Below, piece by piece: positions 43,512 through 52,278 of a stretch of 64,000 bases of DNA. This DNA is from Carboxydothermus pertinax. GTDB lineage: Bacteria; Bacillota; Z-2901; Carboxydothermales; Carboxydothermaceae. The notes beneath the pieces are model-generated. The model searched no databases. It saw only the letters and a program-made list of their open reading frames with translations, and was not told where the DNA came from. The position numbers and the translations under genes were made by a program. Location of the stretch: contig NZ_BDJK01000006.1 of assembly GCF_001950255.1 (NCBI RefSeq), forward strand, positions 186,001-250,000, given 5' to 3'. Every line of letters begins with the position of its first letter. Position 1 is the first letter of the stretch.

Positions 43512-44000
43512 TTATTCTGCTGGAACAAAATAAACATCAGTAGGTTTAAATTGAGAGAGGCGTTTAAACCTGGCTTTAACTTTCATGCCAATTTTAATTT
43601 CTCCGGGTTTTACACCCACCAGTCTTCCCAGGAAAAAGGTATCAACGTCCGGCCATTCTACTAAAATCAAATGAAACGGTGTTTCCTTTAAAAATTCTTC
43701 ACTGCCAAAGTAGCAGGTAGTATAAGTATGCACGTAACCTTCTTTGGGTAGTTCAAACCATTCGGTAGGGCTACCGCAATGCATGCAGTGGGCCCGGGGA
43801 GTACCATACTTATAACCACAGCTAGGGCAGTAAGTACTTAGAAGTTTTCCTTCGGACAGACCTCTAAAAAATGGGGTATCCTGGGCATAGCTGTGAATAT
43901 AGTCAATTTCATAATGGTGTTTTATAATCAAGGGGTCTAAATTAAAAACTATTGTTCCCGTTTGTTCGCTTTCCGGTAATTTAAAGTTTTTATTAGCCAT
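43512..44000 (-). CDS. OB-fold acyl-CoA-associated protein (DUF35) with zinc ribbon
   Basis: A 162-residue DUF35 protein. The zinc ribbon CPSCGYKYGTPRAHCMHC is at about residues 58-75, followed by an OB-fold domain. In thiolase and HMG-CoA synthase systems this protein forms a complex with the thiolase and channels acyl-CoA. The thiolase gene is immediately upstream with one base between them, so the same complex is expected here. Confidence 0.88.
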   Translation of the reverse strand: MANKNFKLPESEQTGTIVFNLDPLIIKHHYEIDYIHSYAQDTPFFRGLSEGKLLSTYCPSCGYKYGTPRAHCMHCGSPTEWFELPKEGYVHTYTTCYFGSEEFLKETPFHLILVEWPDVDTFFLGRLVGVKPGEIKIGMKVKARFKRLSQFKPTDVYFVPAE

Positions 44001-44001
44001 T

Positions 44002-45255
44002 TTAAAACCCCCTTTCTAAAATAGAAACCGTAATGTAAGTGCCAGTACCGGCATGACTGTGAATTAATCCTCTTTTAGCATTTTTAATTTGCAGCTTGTC
44101 ATTACCAAAATGCTTGCCGATGGTTCCCTGAAGCTGCCAGAAGGCAAAGACCGCTTGCATTAGACCGGTAGCACCTACTGGGTGGCCGCAAGCCAGAAGT
44201 CCGCCCGAGGGGTTTACCGGTACTTTCCCGTTGAGTTCGGCATAACCGCTTTCTACAAATTTACCGCCCTCACCGTACTTGCAAAGACCAAGGTCTTCAT
44301 AGGTTTGAATTTCCGAGGAAGTGTAAGCGTCATGAAGTTCTACAAAATCCAGTTCTTTTAAAGGATCGGTTATTCCTGCCATTTTATACGCCTGCAGGGC
44401 TGCCATCCGCCCGCCCCGGAAAGAGTGCACTCCTGGATATTTTAAGTCTTTATAATCGTCTTCTTTTTCGTGGGGCAGTAAAATAACTTTTCCCGAGGGT
44501 CGGTCGGCTAAGCGCATCGTATCGGTACCGGTACCAATACCCGTGATTTTAACCGGTTTGTCGGTGAGTTTATAAGCCATTTCTTCCGAAGCCAGGATGG
44601 CTACCGCTGCTCCATCGGACATCACGCAAATGTCAAGTCGCTTTAAGGGGTCAGCGACCATTTCCGACTTTAACACGTCTTCAATTGTTAATTCCGCTGG
44701 AAATTGGCTGTAGGGGTTATAAATGGCATTTTTATGGTTTTTTACCGACACCATAGCTAATTGTTGTTCGGTGGTTCCAAATTCGTACATGTGTCGCCGG
44801 GCCATTAAAGCATAGTAACCGGTGTAAAATCCGCCTACGGGATAGTCAAAATTTGTATCTGAAGCATGAGCGATAAATTCGTTTCCTTTCCAGGTATTAA
44901 CGTGAGACATGGTTTCAAAGCCGTAAGCCACGCAGACTTCAGCCCTACCGGATGCTATAGTTTCCCAGGCGGTTTGAAAGCATAATCCTCCAGTTGCGCC
45001 TCCGCCTTCAATTCTTTTGGACATTTTGGGAACTAAACCTAAATAATCCTGGACCATAATTCCGGCCATTAATTGCCGGGTAAAATGGTCGGAAAAATAC
45101 GAAGCTACAGTGGCATCAATTTGTTCGCGGTCTAATTTTGGGATGTCATTCATAGCATAATCGAAAGCTTCTTTAACCATGTAACGAAAATCTTTGTCGG
45201 GGTTTGCTTTTTTAAATTTGGTAATGCCCCCGGCTACCATATAAACTGGACGCAT
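44002..45255 (-). CDS. Thiolase (acetyl-CoA acetyltransferase, SCP2/archaeal type)
   Basis: A 417-residue thiolase that cleaves or forms 3-ketoacyl-CoA. The reactive Cys is in GGATGGLCFQTA (about residue 93), with ELHDAYTSSE and NPSGGLLACGHPVGATG providing the catalytic His and Cys positions. It is the type that works with a DUF35 partner, which follows it. It lies after the acyl-CoA dehydrogenase in the operon, consistent with degradation of a short or branched acyl-CoA. Confidence 0.9.
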   Translation of the reverse strand: MRPVYMVAGGITKFKKANPDKDFRYMVKEAFDYAMNDIPKLDREQIDATVASYFSDHFTRQLMAGIMVQDYLGLVPKMSKRIEGGGATGGLCFQTAWETIASGRAEVCVAYGFETMSHVNTWKGNEFIAHASDTNFDYPVGGFYTGYYALMARRHMYEFGTTEQQLAMVSVKNHKNAIYNPYSQFPAELTIEDVLKSEMVADPLKRLDICVMSDGAAVAILASEEMAYKLTDKPVKITGIGTGTDTMRLADRPSGKVILLPHEKEDDYKDLKYPGVHSFRGGRMAALQAYKMAGITDPLKELDFVELHDAYTSSEIQTYEDLGLCKYGEGGKFVESGYAELNGKVPVNPSGGLLACGHPVGATGLMQAVFAFWQLQGTIGKHFGNDKLQIKNAKRGLIHSHAGTGTYITVSILERGF

Positions 45256-45275
45256 CGAAAAACCTCCTTTTAATT

Positions 45276-46421
45276 TTATACCGGACAGCCAAGCTGCCGG
45301 GCGATGACCAGCCTTTGAATTTCTGACGTACCTTCACCGATGGTTAAAAGCTTGGCGTCTCGTAAAAACATTTCTACCTGATACTCGGTAATGTAACCGT
45401 AACCTCCGTGGATTTGTACCGCATCCAAGGCTACTTCCACGGCAATTTCCGAGGCGTAGAGTTTGGCCATAGCTGCCTCCTTGGCAAAGGGGCGGTTGTT
45501 TTCTTTAAGCCAGGCGGCTTTATAGGTAAGGTTTCTGGCCAGTTCAATCTTGGTGGCCATATCGGCCAGTTTGAAAGCAATTGCCTGGTTGGAGGATATG
45601 GGTTTCTTAAACTGAATTCGGGTGTTGGCATAGGCCAGTGCTTGCTCAAAAGCACCCTGGGCAACTCCTACCGAAAGAGCAGCAATTCCAATTCGCCCGT
45701 TGTTTAAAACCTGCAGAAACTGTTTAAATCCTTCCCCGGGTTTACCCAAAAGGTTTTCTTTGGGAATGCGGACATTTTCAAAGACCAGTTCGGTGGTATT
45801 GGAACCTCGCATGCCCAGCTTTTCCAGATTATCAATTATCGTAAAGCCGGGGGTACCAACTGGAACGATGAAGGCAGAGATTCCCCTGGTTCCTTTGCTG
45901 CGCTCGGTGACAGCAGTAATGGTAACGTATTTGGCGTAGCTGGCATTGGTTATAAACATTTTGCTGCCGTTTATGACGTAATGATCCCCGTCCAAAACGG
46001 CGGTGGTTTGGGTTCCACCGGCATCGGAGCCGGCATTTGGTTCAGTTAGGCCAAAGGCTCCTAAGTATTTACCAAGAGTTAATGGAGGCAGATAAGTTTC
46101 TTTTTGTTCTTCTGTTCCAAAAAGTAAAATTGGCATTGCTCCCAGGGAGATATGGGCCGAATAGGAAAGGGCCAGGGAAGGGCAAACCCTTGCTAACTCT
46201 TCTACAGCAATGGCAAAACTTAAATAATCGGAACCAATGCCTCCATACTTTTCCGGAATAGGGAGCCCCATAAGCCCCAGTTCCCCCAGTTGCCACCAGA
46301 TTTCACCTGGAATTTTGCCGTTTTTGTCTATTTCCCGGACTTTGGGTTTTAAAACTTCCTCGGCAAACTTCCTTACGGTGGTCTGGAGTAGTTTATGTTC
46401 TTCGGAAAGCTCAAAATTCAC
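45276..46421 (-). CDS. Acyl-CoA dehydrogenase
   Basis: A 381-residue FAD enzyme oxidising acyl-CoA to enoyl-CoA. The marks are FGLTEPNAGSDAGGTQT, FITNASYAKYVTITA, the C-terminal VQIHGGYGYITEYQVEMFLRDAKLL with the GYGY segment, and IGEGTSEIQRLVIARQLG. The usual catalytic Glu position (after the IGEGT-preceding helix) appears filled by the EGTSE segment. Its start is one base from the end of the preceding synthetase gene. The electron acceptor is not encoded nearby. Confidence 0.93.
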   Translation of the reverse strand: MNFELSEEHKLLQTTVRKFAEEVLKPKVREIDKNGKIPGEIWWQLGELGLMGLPIPEKYGGIGSDYLSFAIAVEELARVCPSLALSYSAHISLGAMPILLFGTEEQKETYLPPLTLGKYLGAFGLTEPNAGSDAGGTQTTAVLDGDHYVINGSKMFITNASYAKYVTITAVTERSKGTRGISAFIVPVGTPGFTIIDNLEKLGMRGSNTTELVFENVRIPKENLLGKPGEGFKQFLQVLNNGRIGIAALSVGVAQGAFEQALAYANTRIQFKKPISSNQAIAFKLADMATKIELARNLTYKAAWLKENNRPFAKEAAMAKLYASEIAVEVALDAVQIHGGYGYITEYQVEMFLRDAKLLTIGEGTSEIQRLVIARQLGCPV

Positions 46422-46422
46422 C

Positions 46423-48348
46423 TCACTCCCTCCTTTCTTTACTAATTTCTTTCAAGGCACTGGGGTTTTCTAAAGAAGAAGTATCACTATTTACATCTCC
46501 TAAATAACTTTCCCGGATTAGGCGTCGCAATATTTTGCCGTTTCTGGTTTTAGGCAGGGCTTTGATGATTAATACGTCTTCGGGAGACAGAGCTTTAGAA
46601 AGTTTGGTCGCGATTTGGTTTTTGATTTTTTGGATAAGTTCCTCTTTGGCAATATCCTTTTTACTTGGAACGGCAACTACTACTAATACCTCTCCCTTAA
46701 TTGGATGGGGCACTCCAAAGGCTGCCGATTCGGCTATTTCGGGGAGAGCGTTGACGATATTTTCCACTTCTGCCGGTCCCAGACGTTTTCCCGCAACTTT
46801 TATGGTGTCATCGGACCTTCCCAGGATGTACCAGTAGCCGTTTTCATCAATTTTGGCCCAGTCGCCATGAGCCCAGAGGTCCTGGCCAAAGCGGGAAAAA
46901 TAGGTTTTTTCAAAACGCTCCGGTTCCTTAAAAAATCCCCGGGTAATACCGTTCCAGGGCCCTTTAATTACCAGTTCTCCCACCCGGTTTCTTACCGGTT
47001 TTCCCTTTTCATCGACCACGTCAGCATTAATTCCCGGTAAAACCCCGGTAAAAGCACAAGGAGGAATTGGGTGGATGGGGTAGGAAGCTAATATTCCTCC
47101 GGATATCTCCGTACCTCCGGAATAATTGATGATGGGAAGTTTACCTTTTCCTACTTTTGCAAAAAACCACTGCCAGGCTTCCTCGGTCCAGGGTTCACCG
47201 GTGGAACCTAAAATTCTAAGGCTTTTAAGGTTGAAGTTTGCCGGTTCGGCATCGGGAAAAGTCATGAGATGTCGGATTAAAGTTGGAGAAAGGCCTAAAA
47301 CAGTAATTTGATGCTTTTCAATAAGTTCCCATAGCCGGGTGCGGTTCGGATAATCGGGAGAGCCTTCATAAAGAATTACTGTGCCACCAATCAATAAAGT
47401 TCCGTAAATTAACCAGGGCCCCATCATCCAGCCTAAATCGGTTATCCAAAAAACTCTGTCCTGGGGACCAATATCAAAGGCAAAGAGCATATCAATAGCG
47501 TTTTTTACCGGAAAGCCAATATGGGTATGAAGGGTTCCCTTGGGTTTTCCGGTCGTTCCGGAGGTATAGATGATTAAAAGGGGATCTTCGGTTTTGGTAT
47601 CTGCCAGGGAAACTTCTTGCGTAAATTTTTCTTTCAGGTCGTTGTACCAATAAAGCTTTTCCCGGGAATAAGGAAGCTTTTGGGTATTGAAATTTGAAAC
47701 CGTAAGAATAGCAGTGTTAAGGTCTTTAACTGCCTCAAGGGCTGTTTTTAAAAGAGAAACTTCCTGGCCCCGGCGGGAAAAGCCGTCAGCGGTGATTAAC
47801 AGTTTAGCCCCGGAAAGGGTAACCCTTTCCCGGACCGCTTCCACGCCGTACCCGGAAAAAACCGGTACGGCCACAGCTCCGATATAGGCTAAAGCTAGCA
47901 AAAAGACTGGTGCTTCTTTAATCATCGGAAGGTAAATCGCAACCCTATCGCCCAAAGAAATGTCAAGATTTACAAGGACCGTTGCTGCCTTTTGGATTTC
48001 CCGGTAAAATTGTTGATAGGTCAGGGTTTCGACGGTAGAATTTTCTTTTTCGGCAATAATTGCAAGTTTTTCACCGTTTGCGAGGGCTTTTTTAACAACC
48101 GCGTCGTAGGCGATGTTAAAGCTGGCATTAGTAAAATATTTTGGATAGTGCCAGCCCTGGCTTAAATCTTCTATTTTTTCGTAGGGAGTGAAAAAAGTTA
48201 AGTCCAGTTGTTTGGCCATTTCCGAATAAAACCAGTCTGGATAGCTAAATGCTGCTTTAATTAACTCCTCAAAGCTTTTAAAGTGCCAGCGAGCCATAAA
48301 ACGGGCAATAAAGCTTTCCTTTAAATGGCGTTCCTCCGGGATAAACAA
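46423..48348 (-). CDS. Acyl-CoA synthetase (acetyl/propionyl/acetoacetyl-CoA synthetase family)
   Basis: A 641-residue AMP-forming acyl-CoA synthetase. The phosphate loop is IYTSGTTGKPKGTLHTH, then YSGGTEISGGILAS, the hinge Asp in LGRSDDTIKVAGKRLGP and the catalytic Lys in KTRNGKILRRLI. It is clearly different from AcsA at 49975 and probably activates the organic acid that the following dehydrogenase and thiolase break down. First gene of the operon, behind a sigma-54 promoter and AAGGAGG. Confidence 0.9.
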   Translation of the reverse strand: MFIPEERHLKESFIARFMARWHFKSFEELIKAAFSYPDWFYSEMAKQLDLTFFTPYEKIEDLSQGWHYPKYFTNASFNIAYDAVVKKALANGEKLAIIAEKENSTVETLTYQQFYREIQKAATVLVNLDISLGDRVAIYLPMIKEAPVFLLALAYIGAVAVPVFSGYGVEAVRERVTLSGAKLLITADGFSRRGQEVSLLKTALEAVKDLNTAILTVSNFNTQKLPYSREKLYWYNDLKEKFTQEVSLADTKTEDPLLIIYTSGTTGKPKGTLHTHIGFPVKNAIDMLFAFDIGPQDRVFWITDLGWMMGPWLIYGTLLIGGTVILYEGSPDYPNRTRLWELIEKHQITVLGLSPTLIRHLMTFPDAEPANFNLKSLRILGSTGEPWTEEAWQWFFAKVGKGKLPIINYSGGTEISGGILASYPIHPIPPCAFTGVLPGINADVVDEKGKPVRNRVGELVIKGPWNGITRGFFKEPERFEKTYFSRFGQDLWAHGDWAKIDENGYWYILGRSDDTIKVAGKRLGPAEVENIVNALPEIAESAAFGVPHPIKGEVLVVVAVPSKKDIAKEELIQKIKNQIATKLSKALSPEDVLIIKALPKTRNGKILRRLIRESYLGDVNSDTSSLENPSALKEISKERRE

Positions 48349-48386
48349 TTTTTCACCTCCTTTTTAAGAATTTTCTAAAAATTAAG

Positions 48387-48405
48387 AAAGCAAACTTCAT
48401 GCCAA
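48387..48405 (-). promoter_or_regulatory. Sigma-54 promoter of the acyl-CoA operon
   Basis: On the minus strand TTGGCATGAAGTTTGCTTT has GG at -24 and GC at -12 with ten bases between, matching TGGCAC-N5-TTGCA at most positions. It lies about 40 bases before the synthetase start and next to a sigma-54 activator gene. Confidence 0.78.
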
Positions 48406-48429
48406 CAAAAAAGTTAAAACCATAAAAAT

Positions 48430-48504
48430 AGCTGCTTCACTTTTGAAGCAGCTAGCTAAGATCTACCCGAATTATTTTTGCAGCGATGCTTCACTATTGA
48501 AGCA
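48430..48504. promoter_or_regulatory. Two palindromic upstream activator sites
   Basis: AGCTGCTTCA-N4-TGAAGCAGCT at 48430-48453 (10-base arms) and TGCTTCA-N4-TGAAGCA at 48487-48504 (7-base arms) share the core TGCTTCA-N4-TGAAGCA. Their centres are 54 bases apart, close to five helical turns. They lie upstream of the sigma-54 promoter, and the second touches the stop codon of the activator gene. Confidence 0.78.
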
Positions 48505-49884
48505 CTAAAAGCCGGTTTTAATGCCGTGTTTGCGGGCTTTTCTAATAAAGGAAGCCTGACTTATTCCTAAAGCCTTTGCGGCTTTGCGGGTTGAACCGTG
48601 GGTTTCTAAAGCTTTTAAAATAAGACTTTTTTCCACGGTATTGAGTTTTTTGGCTAGGGATAAATCTTCCGGATTTTCTTTTATTTTAACTGTGGTAAAC
48701 AGATTTTGGTAATCTTCTAAAGTAACGATCTTACCCGTTGAAACAATGACAAGACGCTCCACAGTGTTACTGAGCTCCCGGACATTTCCGGGCCAGGGCT
48801 TTTCGGTCAAAAAATCAACCAGTTCCGGGGCGAAAAGTTTTTTAAAACCGTGTTTTTTGTTAAATACCTCCAAAAAATAGTGAATTAAAGCCGGGATATC
48901 TTCAGGACGCTCCCGCAGGGGCGGAATCACGATGGGAATTACATTTAAACGATAGTAGAGGTCTTCGCGAAAGGTTTTGTTTTTTACCATTTGGCTGAGG
49001 TCTCTATTGGTAGCGGCTATAATTCTTACATCTAATTTTCTCGGAGTCGTACTTCCAAGACGGTAAATTTCCTTGTCCTGTAAAACCCTTAAAAGCTTGG
49101 CTTGAAGCTGTAGGGGAAGGTCACCAATTTCATCTAAGAAAATTGTCCCGTGGTTGGCCAGTTCAAAGAGGCCGGGTTTTCCGTTTTTATTGGCGCCGGA
49201 AAAAGCTCCCTGCTCGTAGCCAAAAAGTTCTGATTCCAGGAGGTTGTCCGGTATGGCGGAACAGTTTATTTTAATGAAATTTTCCGTACGGCGCCTGCTT
49301 TCCTGGTGGATGAGGGAGGCAATTACTTCTTTACCGGAACCGGATTCTCCCAGTATTAGCACTGTCGCATCAATATCCGCAACGCGGCGGGCTAGTTCTA
49401 CCACGTGCTCCATGGCAGCGCTTTTATAAACTATTGGTTGCTGGTATTGACTTTCCCGCAGGTGCTTTAAGGCTTCCCGGTAGTTTTCGAGGCGTTCGTT
49501 TAATAATGAATTTAGCCTTTTTAATTCTTTATAATAACTGCGAATTAAATCAGTACGGGTGACAATACCGATAATTTTACCATCACTATCTACTACGGGT
49601 ACTCTCCCAACCGGTACTTCCCAGGTTTTATCGGCGTCTTCTTCCGGGGTAAAGGTAAAAAGTTCAGTAATCATCAGTTTTTTTACCGGTGTATCCGGAG
49701 AAAGGTTATTAAGGAAAGCATCAAGCACATGACTTTTAGTTATTAACCCTAAAAGTTTGTTACTTTGGTCAACCACCGGTAAAGCATCAATTTTGTTAAG
49801 ACGCATAAGGTAAGTAGCTTCCCGCAATGTACCGTCAGGCTCAATGGCAATAAGCTTGGTAGTCATTATTTGCTTTATTTGCAT
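48505..49884 (-). CDS. CBS-domain sigma-54-dependent transcriptional activator
   Basis: A 459-residue activator. Residues 1-125 hold two CBS domains, which bind adenine nucleotides. A coiled-coil linker precedes the AAA+ domain with Walker A GESGSGKE, GAFSGA (the sigma-54 loop, Ser in place of Thr), Walker B GTIFLDEIGD and R-finger region. The C-terminal Fis-type helix-turn-helix is TRKAAKALGISQASFIRKARKHGI. It likely senses energy charge or acyl-adenylates and drives the neighbouring acyl-CoA operon through the TGCTTCA palindromes. ATG 49884 follows AGGGGTG by six bases; GTG 49893 is inside that site. Confidence 0.9.
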   Translation of the reverse strand: MQIKQIMTTKLIAIEPDGTLREATYLMRLNKIDALPVVDQSNKLLGLITKSHVLDAFLNNLSPDTPVKKLMITELFTFTPEEDADKTWEVPVGRVPVVDSDGKIIGIVTRTDLIRSYYKELKRLNSLLNERLENYREALKHLRESQYQQPIVYKSAAMEHVVELARRVADIDATVLILGESGSGKEVIASLIHQESRRRTENFIKINCSAIPDNLLESELFGYEQGAFSGANKNGKPGLFELANHGTIFLDEIGDLPLQLQAKLLRVLQDKEIYRLGSTTPRKLDVRIIAATNRDLSQMVKNKTFREDLYYRLNVIPIVIPPLRERPEDIPALIHYFLEVFNKKHGFKKLFAPELVDFLTEKPWPGNVRELSNTVERLVIVSTGKIVTLEDYQNLFTTVKIKENPEDLSLAKKLNTVEKSLILKALETHGSTRKAAKALGISQASFIRKARKHGIKTGF

Positions 49885-49957
49885 AAATGTCACCCCTGAT
49901 TAATATATTCTAAAAATTAAGACAAATTACCTGCTAATTTTTTAAAATATTTTTACT

Positions 49958-49984
49958 AAAAAAGAGCGGCAAAGTTACCGCTCT
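49958..49984 (-). terminator. Intrinsic terminator of acsA
   Basis: Minus-strand stem AGAGCGG (49984-49978) with CCGCTCT (49969-49963), then T6. It overlaps the last codons of acsA. Confidence 0.85.
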
Positions 49985-51933
49985 GTAATTATTTCTTTTA
50001 TTTTTTCTAAAGTAGTTACATCTTCTAAGCTCGTAACATCACCTTTTACTTCACCTTTTGTTACCAATTCTTTTAACAACCGGCGCATAATTTTGCCGCT
50101 GGCGGTTTTAGGCATCACGGGAGTAAAATAGATTTTCGCCGGTTCAGCAATCTTACCGATTTTCTCAACTGCTATTTTTCTAATTTTTTCTTCTGATTCC
50201 TGCGTTACTTCATATCCTTGACGCAGTGTTACGAAGGCAATCGGAACTAACCCCTTGATTTCATCGGGAGCACCTACCACTGCCACTTCGGCAACTCCTT
50301 CCACTTCAATGATGGCACTTTCCATTTCCATGGTACTGAGGCGGTGACCGGCAACGTTTATTACATCATCAATCCGACCGGTAACCCAGAAATGACCATC
50401 TTTATCTTTAACTGCACCGTCGTTGGTAAAATAAGCCCCGGGTACTTGCCGGAAATAGCTTTTAAGATAAAGATCGTGTTCCTTCCAGAGGGTACGTACC
50501 AGCATAGGAATTGGTCTTGTCATAATTAAATTACCGGGGGTTTCCGGAGGTACCGGATTTCCTTCTTCGTCAACTACTTCTAACTTTGCCCCTAAGAACT
50601 GAATACCGCAGGAGCCCGGTTTCATCGGGGTAATCCAGGCAGCTCCTGCTAAGGGGGTGCCGGCCGTTTCCGTTTGCCCCCAGGTATTATTAATGTAAAT
50701 TTTTTCTTTACCTAAATTTTCATACATCCAGTACCAGGCTTCGGGATTAAGCGGCTCTCCCACCGTGCAAATCACATCCAAGCAGGAAAGGTCGTAGGGT
50801 TCCATATACCGTTCGCCGTAACGCATTAGCATTCGTACGGCGGTTGGTGCGGTAAATAATTTATTTACCCGGTATTTATGGATTATCTGATAAAAACGAT
50901 CGGGTTTAGGGTAGTCGATAGCTCCTTCGTAAAAAATGGTAGTAATACCGTTGGCAAGAGCTCCGACAATACCCCAGATATGCATTGTAAGCCAGCCGAT
51001 GTCTGCCGTGCACCATAAAATATCTTCGGGGTGCAGGTCTAAGTGATATTTGGCGTAAATATAATTATTTACCGTAAAAGCAACACCGGAATGAACCACA
51101 CCTTTAGGTTTTCCGGTGGTGCCGCTGGTGTAAAATACCAGACCCGGTTCGTTAGCTTCGATGGGTTCCGGTGGACAGTCTATTGGGGCTTTTTGCATTA
51201 ATTCATCCCACCAGTAATCCCTGCCCGGAACCATCTTAACCGGTGTGTTAGTTCTTTTAACTACCACTACTTTTTGGATACTGTTGATTCCTTCGATAGC
51301 CTGATCAGCTTTGGGTTTTAAGGGTATTTCTTTACCGCGGCGATAGCCACCATCGGCGGTAATTAAGACCTGCGGCTCATAATGAATGAGCCGGTCCCGT
51401 AAGGCCTGTTCGGAAAATCCGGAAAAAACGGTATTGAAAATAATGCCGGTGCGGTAGCAGGCTAAAACGGCAATGACCGTTTCGGCTAGATTTGGAAGAT
51501 AAATAGCCACCCGGTCGCCTTTTTTAAGGCCAAAGCTTTTTAAGACGTTGGCAAAACGGTTAACTTCGGCCCAGAGCATGCGGTAAGTATAAAATTTTGT
51601 TTCGTAATTTTCACCTTCCCAGATAAGGGCCAGTTTGTTGTTGGCTCCTTTTTCTAAATGGCGATCTAACATATTATAGGCCGGATTGGTGATGCCCCCA
51701 ATAAAGTAACGAAAATTAGGAAGAGCCCCCTCAAAAGTTTTTTCCCAGGGATGAAGCCACCACAGTTCACGCGCCACGTCATTCCAGAACTTTTCCGGGT
51801 TATCCCAGGATAGTTTTAAAAGTTCGTTGAATTTTTCAATACTGCCCGCTACCGATTTTTTTACTTTTTCCGGATTAGGATAAAAAATCTTACTTTCTTT
51901 AATCATTTTTAACTCTTCCGTTAATTCTGTCAT
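49975..51933 (-). CDS. acsA: Acetyl-CoA synthetase (AMP-forming)
   Basis: Activates acetate with ATP and CoA. The 652-residue protein is full length: the N-terminal ACAS domain (FWNDVARELWWLHPWEK), phosphate loop FYTSGTTGKPKGVVHSG, NTWGQTETAGTPLAG, GRIDDVINVAGHRLSTMEMES and the catalytic Lys in PKTASGKIMRRLLKE, often a regulatory acetylation site. It has its own transcript with a terminator before the sigma-54 activator gene. Confidence 0.94.
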   Translation of the reverse strand: MTELTEELKMIKESKIFYPNPEKVKKSVAGSIEKFNELLKLSWDNPEKFWNDVARELWWLHPWEKTFEGALPNFRYFIGGITNPAYNMLDRHLEKGANNKLALIWEGENYETKFYTYRMLWAEVNRFANVLKSFGLKKGDRVAIYLPNLAETVIAVLACYRTGIIFNTVFSGFSEQALRDRLIHYEPQVLITADGGYRRGKEIPLKPKADQAIEGINSIQKVVVVKRTNTPVKMVPGRDYWWDELMQKAPIDCPPEPIEANEPGLVFYTSGTTGKPKGVVHSGVAFTVNNYIYAKYHLDLHPEDILWCTADIGWLTMHIWGIVGALANGITTIFYEGAIDYPKPDRFYQIIHKYRVNKLFTAPTAVRMLMRYGERYMEPYDLSCLDVICTVGEPLNPEAWYWMYENLGKEKIYINNTWGQTETAGTPLAGAAWITPMKPGSCGIQFLGAKLEVVDEEGNPVPPETPGNLIMTRPIPMLVRTLWKEHDLYLKSYFRQVPGAYFTNDGAVKDKDGHFWVTGRIDDVINVAGHRLSTMEMESAIIEVEGVAEVAVVGAPDEIKGLVPIAFVTLRQGYEVTQESEEKIRKIAVEKIGKIAEPAKIYFTPVMPKTASGKIMRRLLKELVTKGEVKGDVTSLEDVTTLEKIKEIITER

Positions 51934-52067
51934 GAAAAACCCTCCTTTAAATTCTTTTTTTTAATTTTAAAAAAATAAAACTCTATTTAGGTAAAAAAAG
52001 GCTTAAATGTAAAAATAAAGAGGCGAATTGCTTAAATTCACTTTTTAGTGGTAATTTATAAAAGTAC

Positions 52068-52096
52068 TTGACTACAGGGAAATATTAGTTTAAATT
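52068..52096 (+). promoter_or_regulatory. Promoter of the thiamin operon
   Basis: TTGACT (52068-52073), 17 bases, TAAATT (52091-52096), just before the TPP aptamer. An imperfect dyad at 52033-52058 (TAAATTCACT and AGTGGTAATTTA) may serve the divergent acsA promoter. Confidence 0.6.
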
Positions 52097-52111
52097 TAAG
52101 TTAACTAAAAA

Positions 52112-52202
52112 CCCTCGGGGGTGCCGGATGAGCCCGGCTGAGAAGGCTTCGCGCTGAAGAAGCCTACCCTTTGAACCTGCTCTGGGTAATGCCAGCGGAG
52201 GG
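52112..52202 (+). ncRNA. TPP riboswitch
   Basis: The conserved THI-element parts are in order: GGGGTGC start, GGCTGAGA at about 52136-52143, ACCCTTTGAACCTG at about 52166-52179, GGGTAATGCCAGCG and the closing GAGGG at 52198-52202 that pairs with CCCTC at 52112-52116. It shuts down the thiamin operon when thiamin pyrophosphate binds. Confidence 0.95.
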
Positions 52203-52224
52203 AGAGGAAATAATGATAAGTTAC

Positions 52225-52265
52225 AGCCAACCTCTTCCATCTTCTGGGAGAGGTTGGCTTTTTTT
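52225..52265 (+). terminator. Riboswitch-controlled terminator
   Basis: AGCCAACCTCT (52225-52235) pairs with AGAGGTTGGCT (52249-52259), followed by a T run, between the TPP aptamer and the first thiamin gene. Confidence 0.88.
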
Positions 52266-52278
52266 GGGGAGGTATTCG

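Noticed and set aside
43476-43664. 62-codon plus-strand frame opposite the DUF35 gene
   Set aside because: It is antisense to a well-supported gene and has no promoter or conserved motif.
52171-52278. Extended start of the ThiD2-ThiE protein inside the TPP riboswitch
   Set aside because: The frame is open by chance through the aptamer and terminator; ATG 52279 has a proper ribosome site and family-like N-terminus.
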